Assembly: GCA_961205875.1 (NCBI GenBank)
Contig: OY540810.1
Span: 2,480,001-2,544,000, forward strand
Origin: Sialis fuliginosa
Lineage: Eukaryota > Arthropoda > Insecta > Megaloptera > Sialidae
Length of the DNA: 64,000 nucleotides
Reading direction: 5' to 3'
Shown: piece by piece, positions 37,756-50,629 of the stretch
How positions within the stretch are numbered: the stretch's first letter is position 1
Layout of the letters: each line of letters opens with the position of its first letter
Position numbers and translations under genes: made by a program
The notes under the pieces: model-generated
Told to the model about the DNA's origin: nothing
Database searches by the model: none
What the model saw: the letters and a program-made list of their open reading frames with translations, nothing else

Positions 37756-38361
37756 TAAAAACATCTGCCAAGTGAATGCACAGTGCTTCCTCGTTCCGAA
37801 TTCACCAAAGGAGTTAATTATTGAACAATTTAAATAAAAACCGATAAATTAATAATAATTAAATAATTTTTCTTAAGACGCTCCTGATTATTTTTTCGTA
37901 TATTTTTAATTTTTTGACAATTCAATCTAAATCTAAATTTATGCAGATTGAGATAAATCTTTGTAAATCTTTTGTTATTACAACAAACGTTGTAGAACTA
38001 TATTATAGGAAATTGAATGCTCTACAAAAAAATCCTATAAAATTTTTACGTAACATGGATCGTTCTTGAGATATCTTGAAAAAATATATTTTGGGATATC
38101 ACCCCTCCCCCTTACACACGATTTTGATGATTTTAAAATGGGACCGTCCTCAAGCCAGAACCAACCATCCGACCAAGTTTCAATAATATCAATTCAGTGG
38201 CTCATGAGTTATACGTGTGATAAGGGTTCAGGGGACAGACACACGGACGGACAGACAGACAGACAGACACGGAACGAAGAGTGTTGACGTGCAACAGAAA
38301 GATTAATTTAAAATTAACGATCACAAAGCTTCTCGTATTTTCGATATTGCGAGGAAGCAAT
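37756..38361 (-). mobile_element. CTTCCTCG-family repeat, copy 3
   Basis: Reverse orientation from ACATCTGCCAAGTGAATG to GCGAGGAAGCAA; nearly full length. Confidence 0.8.
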
Positions 38362-38693
38362 AGGAGATAGGTATATAATTTTAGTCTCACCACTGAATTG
38401 TAAAATCTTTAGTGTTACCACTAGGCTGTTTATTTTTAGACAAGTCTAGTGACAATGCTATTGAAGGTGTAAAAGGAACGCACGATTTATGTTAATGTCT
38501 ATGTCTGTCACCCCCTAAACTCTGGGTTTATTTTTGGTATATTTGTGAACTACATATGTGCTGCAATTTATCTCAATTTCCTTGTTTTGTGGTCTAAACA
38601 AAAACCGTTTTAATTTATAGTGCAAAATATCTTATTTATGTTACGTTTAAAAATAATATCAAAATTAATTTCGTCTTGATTGAAACTCATATA

Positions 38694-39211
38694 AGGTACT
38701 GGCACCAGTCTTGGATATGACCCCAATTTTTAATGAAATGCACTGAATTAGAAATATTTGTTGATATTTGATTACTACCATTTCTGAATGTGAATCTATA
38801 TATATATTTAACTGTCTTACAGCGTGATTTGACGATAATCGGCCAATAGGTGTCAAAATGGTAGACATTTAAACTAATTATTAGTATAATTTATTTATTA
38901 ATTATTATATTATCATAGCAACTGCTTTACATTGTTTCAAATTTGACGATTCTTTCTTTTATATCTTTTGTGTCGTAGTACTTATCATTAGCAAGTGTCC
39001 ATCACTGTGTGCTCATTACTGGTTTTACTTTATCCATTACCGGAGAAAAAATATAAACAAAATAAAAGGCTTTGGTAATTAAATTGATTAAATAAAGAGT
39101 TACTTGTTTTATTAGTAACATGAGTTAATTAGAATTACAAAAAAAAAGCCCATCAATCACAAAAACAGTAAACCTTGCTCTTATAGCGGCCATAACTGGT
39201 GTCAATACCTT
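38694..39211. mobile_element. AGGTACTGGCACCAG-family MITE, copy 3
   Basis: Left TA|AGGTACTGGCACCAG intact, right GGTGTCAATACCT slightly mutated. About 520 bp. Confidence 0.8.
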
Positions 39212-39225
39212 CTATAACTTCCGTA

Positions 39226-39300
39226 TTATGTTATCTGTCTGTCTGTCTGCCCGTTAGTGCACTTATCACTCGAGAATCACTTAACCCGATATTAAAAATT
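39226..39300 (+). mobile_element. Helitron-like 5' fragment
   Basis: TATCTGTCTGTCTGTCTGCC followed by GCACTTATCACTCGAGAATC resembles the 5' end of the Helitron family. No 3' end is recognised. A second reverse-oriented fragment lies at about 47590-47690. Confidence 0.5.
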
Positions 39301-39849
39301 ATTTAAAAATATATTAAAGAACATGGAAGTCATAAATTTTTTTGTGAAAATAAAAATATACCCTACACAAAAAACTGTTTGACAAACACTGTTTTAATTA
39401 ATACTTCATTACCCTCTCTCTTTTAAACAGCATTCATTTTTTTAATAAAACATATACAGGCGGTGAAATGAAACGTGTATAAAATCAATTTAAAAATGGC
39501 GTATAACAAAGGGGAAATGAACAAAGCGGAAATAACCGAACCCCGTTTTCTCGTCGATGGCGGAAACTCAGAGAGAGCGGTAAAATTTAAACCGGGGTCG
39601 AAGCGAGGTGAAGGGATTGTTTGTATAATGTTTTCATTATTATATTTTAGGGGTAGGTTTCTGAAGTTTTAATATGTTAATTACATGTTACTTCTATAAC
39701 CACCCTTTGTATTATGTAACGAAGAAAAATGAACTGTTTTGAGGTAAATTATAATGTTGTTATAATAGAGATAATGTATACGTATTTATTTTGTATTAAT
39801 TATTAATAATTATAACTTCATCAAAAATATTTTAATTCATTTATATATT

Positions 39850-40115
39850 AGTGTTTTGTTTTCAAATTTATATCTGTCAAAAAATATTATTATAATTTTA
39901 TCTAGGATGCTTACTTTTATTTCATTAATGTATTTTATTGTTGAAAACAAAATACTGTTGAAAAATTTAAAATTTATCTGTTAATTTCGAGGCGGCATTT
40001 CAAAATGCACCAATGACACATCGTTAAATTTGACCAAAGGTTACTACAATATTTCTAATTGTCCCCATGTTAAATTTCCTATGTCTTAATCAACTTGGAA
40101 TACACTGTATGTATG
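39850..40115. repeat. Copy of the GGCGGCATTTCAAA palindrome family
   Basis: Matches 60250-60330 plus 61752-61960, reading uninterrupted through CTTACTTTTATTTCATT. It therefore shows the empty state of the TTAA insertion found in vg intron 2. Confidence 0.7.
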
Positions 40116-40459
40116 ATCGTATAAGAAAGTAAGAATATCACAAGAATTACTGGTAGATATAAAATTTTGTTCAAAGTTGTCTATGACGCACCTATCACAT
40201 TAGATATAATTAACACAGATACCTATAATTAATTATATTAATTATATTTAATTTTAATTAATGTTGATAAGTGCCTTATATGTGTAAAATAAACATTATA
40301 GTCTTTTATATCAATTTATATGCTAAAACCGAACCTTAATTCTTATTATTTTCATAATAAAGCATTATAAATATGATTATTATAATTTAAATGGGATTTA
40401 ACATAGGTATTCATAACCGTCAGGTTGGATAAGGTTAAAAAATGATTTAAAATCAACTA

Positions 40460-41150
40460 AGGTACTGGCACCAGTTATGGCCGTTATAAGAGGGCTTCTT
40501 TTTTGTAATTCTCATCAACTTATACAAGTCTTGAGGCTTCCGCGGTGATATTGATATGGATCTTAGATTCTACGGGTGTAAGCCGCGTCGATTTGGTCGT
40601 GTTATCGGCCAACGTTTCGTCACACATTTCAGTGGACATCTTCAAGGCTCTTCTAAATGTGTACTTTTAGAATAGCCAAGATCCATCTCATCAACTTATG
40701 TTACTAATAAAACAAGTAACTCTTTATTTAACCTATTTAATTATACCAAAGTCAGCAAATATAGATTATTTTTAAAATTATAAATTTTTATTTTGCTCGT
40801 GTTTTTCTCCAGTACTGGATAAAGTAAAACCAGTAATGAGCATGCTATTGGTTACAAAATGATAAGTACTACGACACAAAAGATATAAAAGAAAGAATAG
40901 TATTTGAAACAATGTAAAGCTGTTTCTATGCGATAATATAATAATAAATAAATAAATTATACTAATAATTAGTTTAAATGTTCACCATTTTGACACCTAT
41001 TGGCCGATTGTCACCAAATCACGTTGTAAGACAGTTAAATGTATATAGATTAATATTCAGAAATGGTATAAGTAATAAAATATCAACACAGTACATTGAA
41101 TTAAAAATTTGCCATTACTGGGGTCATATCCAAGACTGGTGACAGTACCT
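40460..41150. mobile_element. AGGTACTGGCACCAG-family MITE, copy 4 (interrupted)
   Basis: TA|AGGTACTGGCACCAG at the left and GACAGTACCT|TA at the right. A 162-bp foreign insert plus a duplicated 14-bp target accounts for its extra length. Confidence 0.8.
40524..40685. mobile_element. SINE/LINE-like insert with 14-bp target duplication
   Basis: 162 bp containing GGTGTAAGCCGCGTCGATTT and CCAACGTTTCGTCACACATT, flanked by perfect TCTCATCAACTTAT repeats (40510-40523 and 40686-40699). A duplication this long suggests target-primed reverse transcription. No poly(A) tail is visible. A related stretch is at about 37055-37115. Confidence 0.65.
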
Positions 41151-41212
41151 TATAAAAATTTCAATTGTTATTTTATAAAACAAAATTATCAAATAAAATA
41201 AATAGTTAATGT

Positions 41213-41490
41213 CCGGTATTATAAAGGAGCTAGCAAATTTGCTAGCTAGCAAGCACTTTCAAATGAGGTATTAATTCTGTGATAATTATAGATTAGCTTT
41301 GAAATTTAGAGCAGTGATTCTTCAATGTATTGTAACACAGTTGGCGACTCTGACCGTACAAAATAATTTTCATAATATCGCCACTGTTTTAATACCGTTG
41401 GAAACTAAAGGATAACTGTCAGATAGGTTAAAAACCTCATTTGAAAGTGCTTGCTAGCTAGCAAATTTTGCTAGCTCCTTTATAATACCG
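41213..41490. mobile_element. MITE with CCGGTATTATAAAGGAGC ends
   Basis: About 278 bp; arms of 55 bp including GCTAGCTAGCAAGCAC and CTTTCAAATGAGGT, mirrored at the right end. GCCCGGTATTAT words at 33868 and 50596 may be related ends. Confidence 0.75.
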
Positions 41491-41594
41491 ATAGAACAAT
41501 ATTTTAAAGAAATCAATGGGAAATTTCAATTATATTCTGAAACACCTGATACTTAAAATAAACATTATAAAAACATAATTTCTTTATGTGTGCC

Positions 41595-41642
41595 CGCGGG
41601 CCGCACATAAGAGCGTCGCGGGCCGCAGGCTGGCCAGCCCTG
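41595..41642. mobile_element. hAT-like terminal fragment
   Basis: GGGCCGCAGGCTGGCCAGCC followed by CTG: read in reverse, CAGGGCTGGCCAGCC with GCGGCCCGCG behind it is a common hAT end. No partner end is found nearby. Confidence 0.45.
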
Positions 41643-42052
41643 ATATAATAACGAATGTAACTTTTGATATCAACAAACATCTTAAATATAAATTTAGACA
41701 TTATAAAACTGCATCTATTATAGACTCTATATTTATGTTGGCAAATTCATAGCAATAAATTAATATTATTTCTTACGCCTAATCAAATGATCTAATAGAA
41801 ATGTTGTATAATGTTTTATTAATAAAATTTAACTTCTTTTTGTTTTGGTTATTTAAGTCTTTGCATAAATAAATGTTATATGTATTTTTAGTTTTTTTTT
41901 TGTAGGTGACTATAATAGCTTTAACTTGTACGTATACATTTAACTTCTCACAAATGATAAGTACACTGGTAGAAACGTTGACTGGACTAAGAAATCCTTG
42001 TTCTACTTATAACGAAAACAATATTTACTTAATATCTATAAGAATCTTACCT

Positions 42053-42284
42053 TGGGTTGCATAAAGCAAAATTAACGACGATTAGTTAATCAGTTGTTTT
42101 AAAACCTTAATTAACTCTAAAATGAATATCAATTTGTAAATAAACAATTCACTAAATATGATAATTTTTTACCTTATAAAATTTATCAAAACCGTTATTG
42201 TTTTTTTAGAATTGATGTAATAATGGGCTTAAAACAACTGATTAACTAATCGTGATTAATTTTGCTTTATGCAACCCAAGGTTA
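42053..42284. mobile_element. MITE with CTTGGGTTGCATAAAGC ends
   Basis: About 230 bp with 48-bp arms (CTTGGGTTGCATAAAGCAAA and complement). It sits inside a relic of the GTAGAAA...TTGACTGG family, whose intact relative is at 49890-50118. Confidence 0.7.
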
Positions 42285-43256
42285 ATCCAATTATAGTATT
42301 GTTTTCGTCCGACAATATTGCTTTAAAGAAAAACAATAATATAGTTGGATAGCAGAAATGTTAAATCATTTTCACTGAAACTAGTCAATAAAACGGTCAA
42401 ATGCGTGTTGGGCACGCACATGATAGGGTTCCATAGTCATTCTCACTACGATTTATAAAAATTTTTCATAAACTATTTTTACTAGTGTTCATTATAATTT
42501 TCATTGAAAGTATTAATTAAAAACTACATTCTGGATTTTTTTCAGATTTTTTTTATTGATAGTTTAGAAATTAGAAGGCGAGGGGGTGCTCTGATAACTA
42601 CATTTAAAAGCAAATATTTCGTGACTGAAGGGTTAAAATCAAAAAATCATATAACATTTTTTGTTGCTTTTTAAGAGACCTATCTAATCTATGGATTAAG
42701 TGAATTTTTTTTTTAATATATTTTTAAGTCGATCGGAAAGAGTCCAAAAAAACAAAAATATCATCATTGCTGTCAGTATGCGAAATTTCATCTTAATCGG
42801 TATAAAATTTATATAGACAGAGCGAAATTATAAGGATTCCTAGATTTCTACGGTATCCTAAAAACGGCGAATTATTTTGACTTAAAATTAGATTTCTGTG
42901 ATCTAAAATCAGAATCCTTGCATTTAAGTATACCCTATATTTAAATTCACGTTTAAAAAACAAAGGAATAGGGAAGGTAGTGCCAACATAATAGTGAAAT
43001 AAATAACCAAAAGTGACGAAACCATAAAATATAAAAAAACACACCGCACACTAGACGATATTTGATATCTTCCACAGAGATCTTTCTCTAGTTCTGTTGT
43101 TTTGTTAACTCTGGACTCATAAATAATGCTTAGGGTGTAGGTCCTATTTCAGGAACCCCTGACTTTATGGGGCAAAACAATTGAAAAATCACGAACATTA
43201 TTTTAGAGTTGTATACTACGAACAGTTTTTTTTTCATAATTTTGTTGATTTCAGAC

Positions 43257-43968
43257 CCCTACCTAGGCTATATTTTGTTACTAAAGCAGTGACGATAATA
43301 GTAAATCAAGTCGGAAAAAAGTTTGCCGCCGGCGCGCTTTTTTGCAATATGCTGCCTAAACCGTTCAATATTGAACAAAATAATGTATTAAAGAATTGGG
43401 TAGAATCAAAAGATCTACAATAAAGTCCGCGACACCATATATCTAACTCTTATATTTAAGCCACAATGACTGCTTTTATGTTCCAAAGAAAACTAAAAAT
43501 ATTTGGGTTCTGTTTACGTGGACTTATGACCTGCAAAACATTAATCCTTATCGAAATAAATGATTTCATCGTCATAAGTACTTAATGTAGATATAATTTG
43601 CCATTTACAGCATCCAATTTGGTCGTATAGTTTAGAAAATATCTTGAAATATACATACGGGAATATATTATTCGTGCGATGAGAAGTAAGGAGGGAGCGT
43701 ACAGTGTAGTCGCGGGGCAGAGGGAATGACCACAGGCCAGTATTCTTTTGATTGTCAATTGTTTGTTTTGTTTTCAATAATTAACCTTTAAATTTAAACA
43801 GAACAAAAATTATTTTTACTTTTTGTTCTGATTCGTTTTTGTTAGGTAGGTAATTTAAGTGTTGTTTGGTTTTTATTACAATAATAACTAATCGTGTTTG
43901 TATTTAATTCAACTATATTTTAAAAATATCCTAAACAATAATTCCGTAGTCCACGCGGGCCCAGCTAG
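43257..43968 (+). mobile_element. Helitron copy 4, 5'-truncated
   Basis: Joins the family at AGGCTATATTTTGTTAC and ends GGGCCCAGCTAG followed by T. The 3' hairpin loop is deleted (CCACGCGGGCCC). The first 250 bp of the family are missing. Confidence 0.75.
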
Positions 43969-44423
43969 TTCAAATATAAATTTAAGTAAATATAACCTGT
44001 GTGAAATAGGCCTTAGGTTTATTTCTGTACGTCAGAAACCCCGTGAGTTTATGGTGCAAAACAATTGAAAAATCATGAACATCACTTTAGTCTATGTCGC
44101 TATGTTATTGTTACAGTTTCTCCGCAGTGTTTTGTCTTTGTGTTTATGTTTTTGTTTTTGTGACACACACGCGTGTGCTTTTCTCGGTTTTATGTAATTT
44201 TATTTAGGATTAAGTGTTCTTAAAAATGGATTTTGTTTTGGTAAACGGTTGGAGAAAACGATGTACAGTGTGGAAGCAATATTGTTTGTGTTATTTTATC
44301 TATTTTAATATTATACATAAATGCGAAAGTAACTTTGTCTGTCTGTTCACGGTTAAACCACTGAATCGATTTTGATGAAATTTGGCAGAGAGATAGCTTG
44401 CACCCCGACGAAAAACATACAGG

Positions 44424-44665
44424 GTGAGGCATTTAAAAGTTACAGATTTTTATCTCAGAACCATCGCATATTTGAAAAAAATGTTTCCACCAAAAAATGT
44501 TTGGTTGTGAGGAGGTAATCGAATAGTAATATTTATTTGTTATTTTAACGTGGCCTTCAGAGATATTCGTAGGTCAACATCATTTTTTTAAATAGGAGCC
44601 TATAGTTTTTATTTAGAAATCTTATTTTACGTGAAAGAACTCGAATCTTTTATTGTAACAACAAA
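44424..44665. mobile_element. Half copy of the CAGGGTGG foldback family
   Basis: CAGGGTGAGGCATTTAAAAG through AAAAAATGTTTGGTTGTGAG matches the left arm of 14161-15025; the right arm is absent. Confidence 0.7.
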
Positions 44666-44961
44666 CATTTTTTTCAAATGTATAATATATGCTACTTTGT
44701 AAAATTGATTAGATAAAAAAAATACAAATTCTACGCGGAGAAATTTGCGAGTGTAACAGCTAGTTTGTAATAATTCGTAACTGTTTTGTGTTTTTGAACA
44801 GATTTCGATACCAGGGGAGGGACTGATAAAATGAAAATACATTATTTATGTTTAATGTTTATTATATTTAATGTTTAAAAAAATTAATTTAGAAACATTA
44901 GGCTTCGGCTCCCAAATAATTGGTTTTCGGTCGAAATTATAAGATTCATAAAACAAACGTA

Positions 44962-45432
44962 AGGTACTGGCACCAGTCTTGGATAATACCCCAGTGTTGG
45001 ACACTTGTTTAATTAAATGCACTTAATTAGATATATTTATTGATATTTGTTTACATACATACTGCAATTACTGAATCATAATCTGTAGACACTTAACTCT
45101 AAAACAGCTTAATTTGATGACAATCGGTCAATGGATGTCAAAATGGTAGACATTTAAACTAATTAAATTATTAGTGTAATTTGTTTCAAATTTTACGATT
45201 CTTTATTTTATTAATTTTGTGTTCTAGTACTAATCATTTTGTAATCAAGTGTCCATCACTGGAGAAAAATATAAACAAAATAAGAGACTATAATAAATTA
45301 AAAAACAAACTATATTTACGGACTTTGATAATTAATAATACGAGTTCGTGAAAATTACAAAAAAAGCCCACATCAATCCAAAAAAACAGTATACCTTGTT
45401 CTTAAAGTGTCCAAGACAGGTGCCAGTATCTA
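44962..45432. mobile_element. AGGTACTGGCACCAG-family MITE, copy 5
   Basis: Left TA|AGGTACTGGCACCAG, right GGTGCCAGTATCT; about 470 bp. Confidence 0.78.
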
Positions 45433-45807
45433 ATTTCAGATTAATAAAATAAGTAATACGATGGTAACATGTATGTATACCAATGAAAATAATTTTTTTC
45501 GATAAATTAAATTTTGGTATGTTTTGACACTCCTTATTTTTATAAAACACATTTGTATTAATTAGAGGCGTTGTAATATAATTAAATATACGAGGTAGCT
45601 AATACGCACATTAAATACATTACATACATATATTATATTTTTAGATATGATAGTCTAATTAAAAGAAAAAAAGACAAAATAAACTAAAAAATACATTTCC
45701 GTAGTTGAGATATCTCACGTGAGATCGCACCTCAGATTGCATGTGTTTGTGTTCATGTGTGTGGCAGTGGAAGCATATGTGTGGGGGATAAGAGGAGTAC
45801 ATAATAA

Positions 45808-46101
45808 GTAGAGATTGGAAAAATAGTTTTTCAACTATTGCGTAAAAATGCATTTATTGTAATTTTTATTACATATCTCCACCGTTTTCAGAAAACTGGT
45901 TTGATTGAACACAATTTGAAATCAACTATTTGCAACTACCTTTCCAACTATTTTTAAACTATTTGCGACACTTTTTACTGCTTCGTTTGCACTAATTATT
46001 ATTAAATCGTAAAAAAACTATTTATCAACTATTTTCCGAAAAAAAATTCAACTAGTAACTATTTCATTGAAAATAATAACTATTTTTCCAATCTCTAATA
46101 A
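45808..46101. mobile_element. MITE with AGAGATTGGAAAAATAGTT ends, copy 2
   Basis: Second copy of the 27404-27686 family, opposite orientation, both ends intact. Confidence 0.75.
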
Positions 46102-46130
46102 TAAGGTACCTGCGGCAAATAAGGCCCAGG

Positions 46131-46200
46131 GTACAGCGGTGTAGATAGCTTTTTGCGATGGGGGAGGGGGGATATGATTTAGTATTTAATCTCATATTTT
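46131..46200. mobile_element. One-ended hAT fragment
   Basis: CAGCGGTGTAGATAGCTTTT followed by TGCGATGGGGG matches the reverse complement of the right end of the hAT element at 48989-49250. Confidence 0.6.
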
Positions 46201-46454
46201 TGGTTCAGGGACCCGCAATACGTGTAATTCCGTTAAAATCTCGAGTTCGATTTTTTTCATGATTACTATACTTTATTATACAGTACATTTCATGTATGTA
46301 TATTAAAAAAACGTTTAAAAAAATTAATTTGCCTTTTTAAAACCGACTAAAAAGCTGAAAATAAAATTCTATTAGACTCTTTTCGTACCAACTATTGTTA
46401 TATTTTATGTTTCTTATTTATTCAGTTATTAGAAAATGGCGTGAAATGTTGAAA

Positions 46455-47435
46455 TTTAAAAATATTATTAGAATATTCATATTTATGCGCAACTCAAACA
46501 TGTTAACCAAAAATCAAAAATAGCATTTAATATTAATATACATGCTCAATTATAAAACTATAATACCTCTACGTCATATTTTCTTGTATTTTAGTCGATA
46601 TTTGTATGACGAGTTGAAGTTCACTGCAGGAAATTTCATTAAAATTTTTAGAATTTTTGATTTAGTTAAAAGTATGTTTATTGTATAGAAAATGACGTGA
46701 AAAAACGAACTGTTCAAACCGCAGGTCTGTATCTCAAACCGTTCTCGAGATATAGCCTATCAAAGTTTTAATTTTTTCAAATTTTTGGAGAAAAAAGGCC
46801 ATAACTTTTGAACGAGTGGTCGGAATTGATTTTAGTTAACGGATTCGAAATCAGCGTGTCAAAATCTATATAATGACTAGTATAATACTTTAAAGTCCGA
46901 CAAAAAAATTTTCGTCAAAAATCGACATTTTTTTAAGGTATACCCCTTTGAATTTTTTCGATTTTTCGCGAAATTTTTTTTTTTCGAGTTTTAAGGTATT
47001 ATACATGTCATTATATAGATTTTGACACGCTGATTTCGAATCCGTCAACTAAAATCAATTCCGACCACGCGTTCAAAAGTTATGGTATTTTTTCTAAAAA
47101 AATTTGAAAAAACTGAAACTTTGAGAGGCTATATCTCGAGAACGGTTTGAGATACAGACCTGCGGTTTGAACAGTTCAACTTTTCACGTCATTTTCTATA
47201 CAATAAACATACTTTTAACGAAATCAAAAATTCAAAATTTTTTAGTGAAATTTCCTGCAGTGAACTTCAACTCTTCATACAAATATCGACTAAAATACAA
47301 GAAAATATGACGTAGAGGTATTATAGTTTTATAATTGAGCATGTAAATTAATATTAAAGGCTATTTTTGATTTTTGGTTAAAATGTTTGAGTTGCGCATA
47401 AAGATGAATATTCTAATAATATTTTTAAATTATTT
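46455..47435. repeat. Large palindrome (foldback), about 980 bp
   Basis: Arms of about 450 bp around 46930-46985, with mirrored words such as CGTCATTTTCTATACAATAA, CTCGAGAACGGTTTGAGATA and GACACGCTGATTTCGAA. Arm divergence is low. No coding frame. Confidence 0.85.
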
Positions 47436-48145
47436 ATTAACTGAAAACACAGATTTGTATTAATTTACCCATAAAGTAAGGGAAACACTGCTTTCCCTGC
47501 TTCCATGGACGCTGTATGAAAGAGTCAATTTAAATTTGGTAATTATATTCAAATATAAAATAAAAGGACAAAAAATGCATCTATGAATTAAAAAAAAAAC
47601 ACGTAAATCGGATATGTGGTTCTCGAGTTATAATCGCACTAACAGACAGACAGACAGACAAAGAGACGTTGCATTTTATAATGTGTAAGGTGAATATGGT
47701 ATATGAAAAACCCGAAACCCCAAGATTTCTAAATTGTATGAAAGAGTAAATTTTAATTAGGTAATTATAAAGTGTAACATATTCAAATATAAAATAAATT
47801 ACCAGTGTTGGTATTTATAAAGATCCCTCCACTGTTTTACACGCATGTTTGTTGTAATGGTTGGTTTAAAAGGCCCTCTCGTATTACAGCATGTGTATAA
47901 GTAATTAACTAAGAGAGACAGCAATAATATGTTTGTAATGTAAAATGTAAAGTTTTGTTAACATTAAGTTTGAATAGAATCATTTCATGTTAAGAAGTTG
48001 AATTTCTTTTAATATTATTTATTATCTTTTAAAATATCTTTTAAGGGCCTTTAATCAAGTATATGTTTATATTTTCTTATATTTTAGAGTACATAAAGAT
48101 TTCATTATATTTTTTATTTATTAGTAAAAAAATAATGATAGTTAG

Positions 48146-48441
48146 TGTCACCCCTCCCCCTTACACACGATTTCGATGATTTTGAAATGGGACCGTCCTC
48201 AAGTCAGACCCAAACATCCAACCAAGTTTCATTAATATCGATTCAGTGGTTCATGAGTTATGCGTGTGACAAGGATTTAGGAGACAGACACACACAGACA
48301 GACAGACAGACAGAAAACGAAAAGTGTTTGTCTTGACTTGAAACGGAAAGATCAATTTAAAATTTTGAAATCGAAGAACAATTTTTTGTCTTATTCTAAA
48401 ACGATCACAAAGCTTCTCGTATCTTCGATATTGCGAGGAAG
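48146..48441 (-). mobile_element. CTTCCTCG-family repeat, copy 4 (truncated)
   Basis: Reverse orientation, from CACCCCTCCCCCTTACAC to GCGAGGAAG. Confidence 0.75.
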
Positions 48442-48500
48442 TAAAAGTGGCTGCATGGCATTACCCTCACATACCTTAATGATGGTTAAAAAAATAGATA

Positions 48501-49282
48501 AGGTAGTGGCACCAGTCTTGGCAAGGACCCCAGTAATGGCAAATTTTTAATTATATGTACTGAATTAGAAATATTTGTTGATATTTATGAATATTAATCT
48601 ATATACATTTAACTGTCTTACAGCGTGATTTGATGACAATCGGCCAATAGGTGTTAAAATGGTGGACATTTAAACTAATTATTAGTATAATATATTTATT
48701 TTATTTATTAATTATTATATTTTCATAGCAACTGCTTTACATTGTTTCAAATTTGACGATTCTTTCTTTTATATCTTTTGTATCGTAGTGTCCATCACTG
48801 CGTGCTCATTACTGGTTTTACCTTTGCCATTATTGGAAAAAAAACATCAACAAAATAAAAGGCTATAATTAAAAAAAAAAAAACTATATTTGCGGACTTT
48901 AGTAATTAAATTGATTAAATAAAGAGTTAGAATTACAAAAAACAAGCCCATTAATAAAAAAAAAATAAATGAAAACTTGCTCTTATAGCAGTGGCGTAGA
49001 TAGGGGGGGGGGGGATTAAGATTACTTCATAAGAAAATTCAAAAACATTTTTTAAACTCCCCAAATATGAACAAAATAGTAGAAGTAAATAGGAAAAATT
49101 TGTTAAATTAAGAGTAAAAAAAAGGTCATTCAATTTAAAATTACATTAATAATTTTTTCTAGTTCCCATATTTTAGAAGCCCCTCAGCCACCACTTGCCC
49201 CGGGGCCTAGTCATATCGCCCCCCATCGCAAAAAGCTATCTACACCACTGTCTTATAGCGGCCATAACTGGTGCCTTTACCT
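48501..49282. mobile_element. AGGTACTGGCACCAG-family MITE, copy 6 (host of a hAT insert)
   Basis: TA|AGGTAGTGGCACCAG at the left, GGTGCCTTTACCT|TA at the right. Interrupted near its right end by the hAT element at 48989-49250. Confidence 0.8.
48989..49250. mobile_element. hAT-like MITE nested in copy 6
   Basis: CAGTGGCGTAGATAG...CTATCTACACCACTG ends (262 bp) flanked by a perfect 8-bp repeat TCTTATAG at 48981-48988 and 49251-49258. Removing the insert and one repeat restores the family sequence CTTATAGCGGCC. Confidence 0.88.
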
Positions 49283-49558
49283 TATAACGAACTAATCGTG
49301 ATAAAGTATATATATTGAACTACATGTGACACGCTTTTATTAATGTTATCTTCATACTACATTCGAGTTGTACGAAATTAACCCTTGCTTATAAAACAAA
49401 TAACATTTTGTATGTGATGACAGTGTGCCATGTACGGGTAGTGTGATGGATAAAGACACCGCGGGTGACGGGGGAAATCTAACCAGCGCCGGCTAGATTT
49501 CTGATTGAGATATCATAACTGTCAACGAAGATGAACTATGGGCTCATTGTCCGATTTT

Positions 49559-49650
49559 TTGTTTGTATTGTGTTTATACATATACATATATATATATATA
49601 TATAGAAAGTGTAAGTGTGTGTGTGTGTGTCTGTGTGTCTGTCTGTGCCA
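49559..49650. repeat. (AT)n and (GT)n microsatellite
   Basis: ACATATATATATATATATAT followed by a GTGTGTGT and CTGTCTGT run. Confidence 0.9.
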
Positions 49651-49889
49651 TGTGCTGACTGACGCGATGTTAATAAATGGCTCGGACTTGCAAACTAGTT
49701 TTTATTTTATATTAGCAGAAGATTCGGCGATCGATTCAATATAATATTAAAGCCGGCAGATTGAATTCTGTTATTTTTCGCGGGCCGCATTGTGACAATG
49801 AATGTTTAATGGTTAAAAAAGGGGTTGGAGCTTCCGTGGAATTTATATTATTCTTATAAGTATTTAAATTAGATCATTGATTAATACAC

Positions 49890-50118
49890 AGGTAGAAAAG
49901 TGACTTGGGCCAAGAAAATCTTGTTTTGTATATAACGAAAACAATATTTTCTTAATATAAGAATGTATTCTTAATCCAAGTATATTATTGTTTTCGTTCA
50001 ACAATACGGAAATAATAATTTTATGGATTAAGAGTATATTCTTAAATTAAGAAAATATTTTTTTCGTTATATAAAAAACAAGAATTTCTTGGCCCAAGTC
50101 AACTTTTCTGCCCGTGTA
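49890..50118. mobile_element. MITE with ACAGGTAGAAAAGTGAC ends
   Basis: About 230 bp; inverted CTTGGGCCAAGAAA...TTTCTTGGCCCAAGT, with internal AACGAAAACAATATT mirrored. A relic copy near 41965-42350 is itself interrupted. Confidence 0.7.
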
Positions 50119-50629
50119 CAAACCGGGCAAAATTTTTTTTGTATATTTTAAGGAGGTCGGGAAGTTACGTCAAACTAGTAGGAATTAGTTGAAATTTTAC
50201 ACAGTTGTTGAAACACTCAGAATGAATGACATACTGAAATTTAAGATTTTTTGACCATCTCGTTTTTAAGAAAATGAATTTTAAAGTCCAGTTGTAAATA
50301 CATGGCGTTAAATAGCAGTTGATAAAAATGATAAAAATAAATTTAAAATACAGTAAAATTGATTAGATGATGAAATTATACATACCTGTAATGACTTTGA
50401 TGCATGCTTTTAAGTAGAAATCAGTTACTTAAAATAAGTACTGCCAAGTGTACCTCATAAAATGCATAATATAGCATTTACATTATTTTACATTTATTAC
50501 CACTGCTTTAAAATATCGAGCAATTTCAGAATAATTTGACACCTAGCAGATAGCGTTAGCTGGAAGCTAATATGCGTGCAAATTCCTTATAATACCGGGC
50601 ATGATTAATATAGACCGGCGGTGTTCAAA

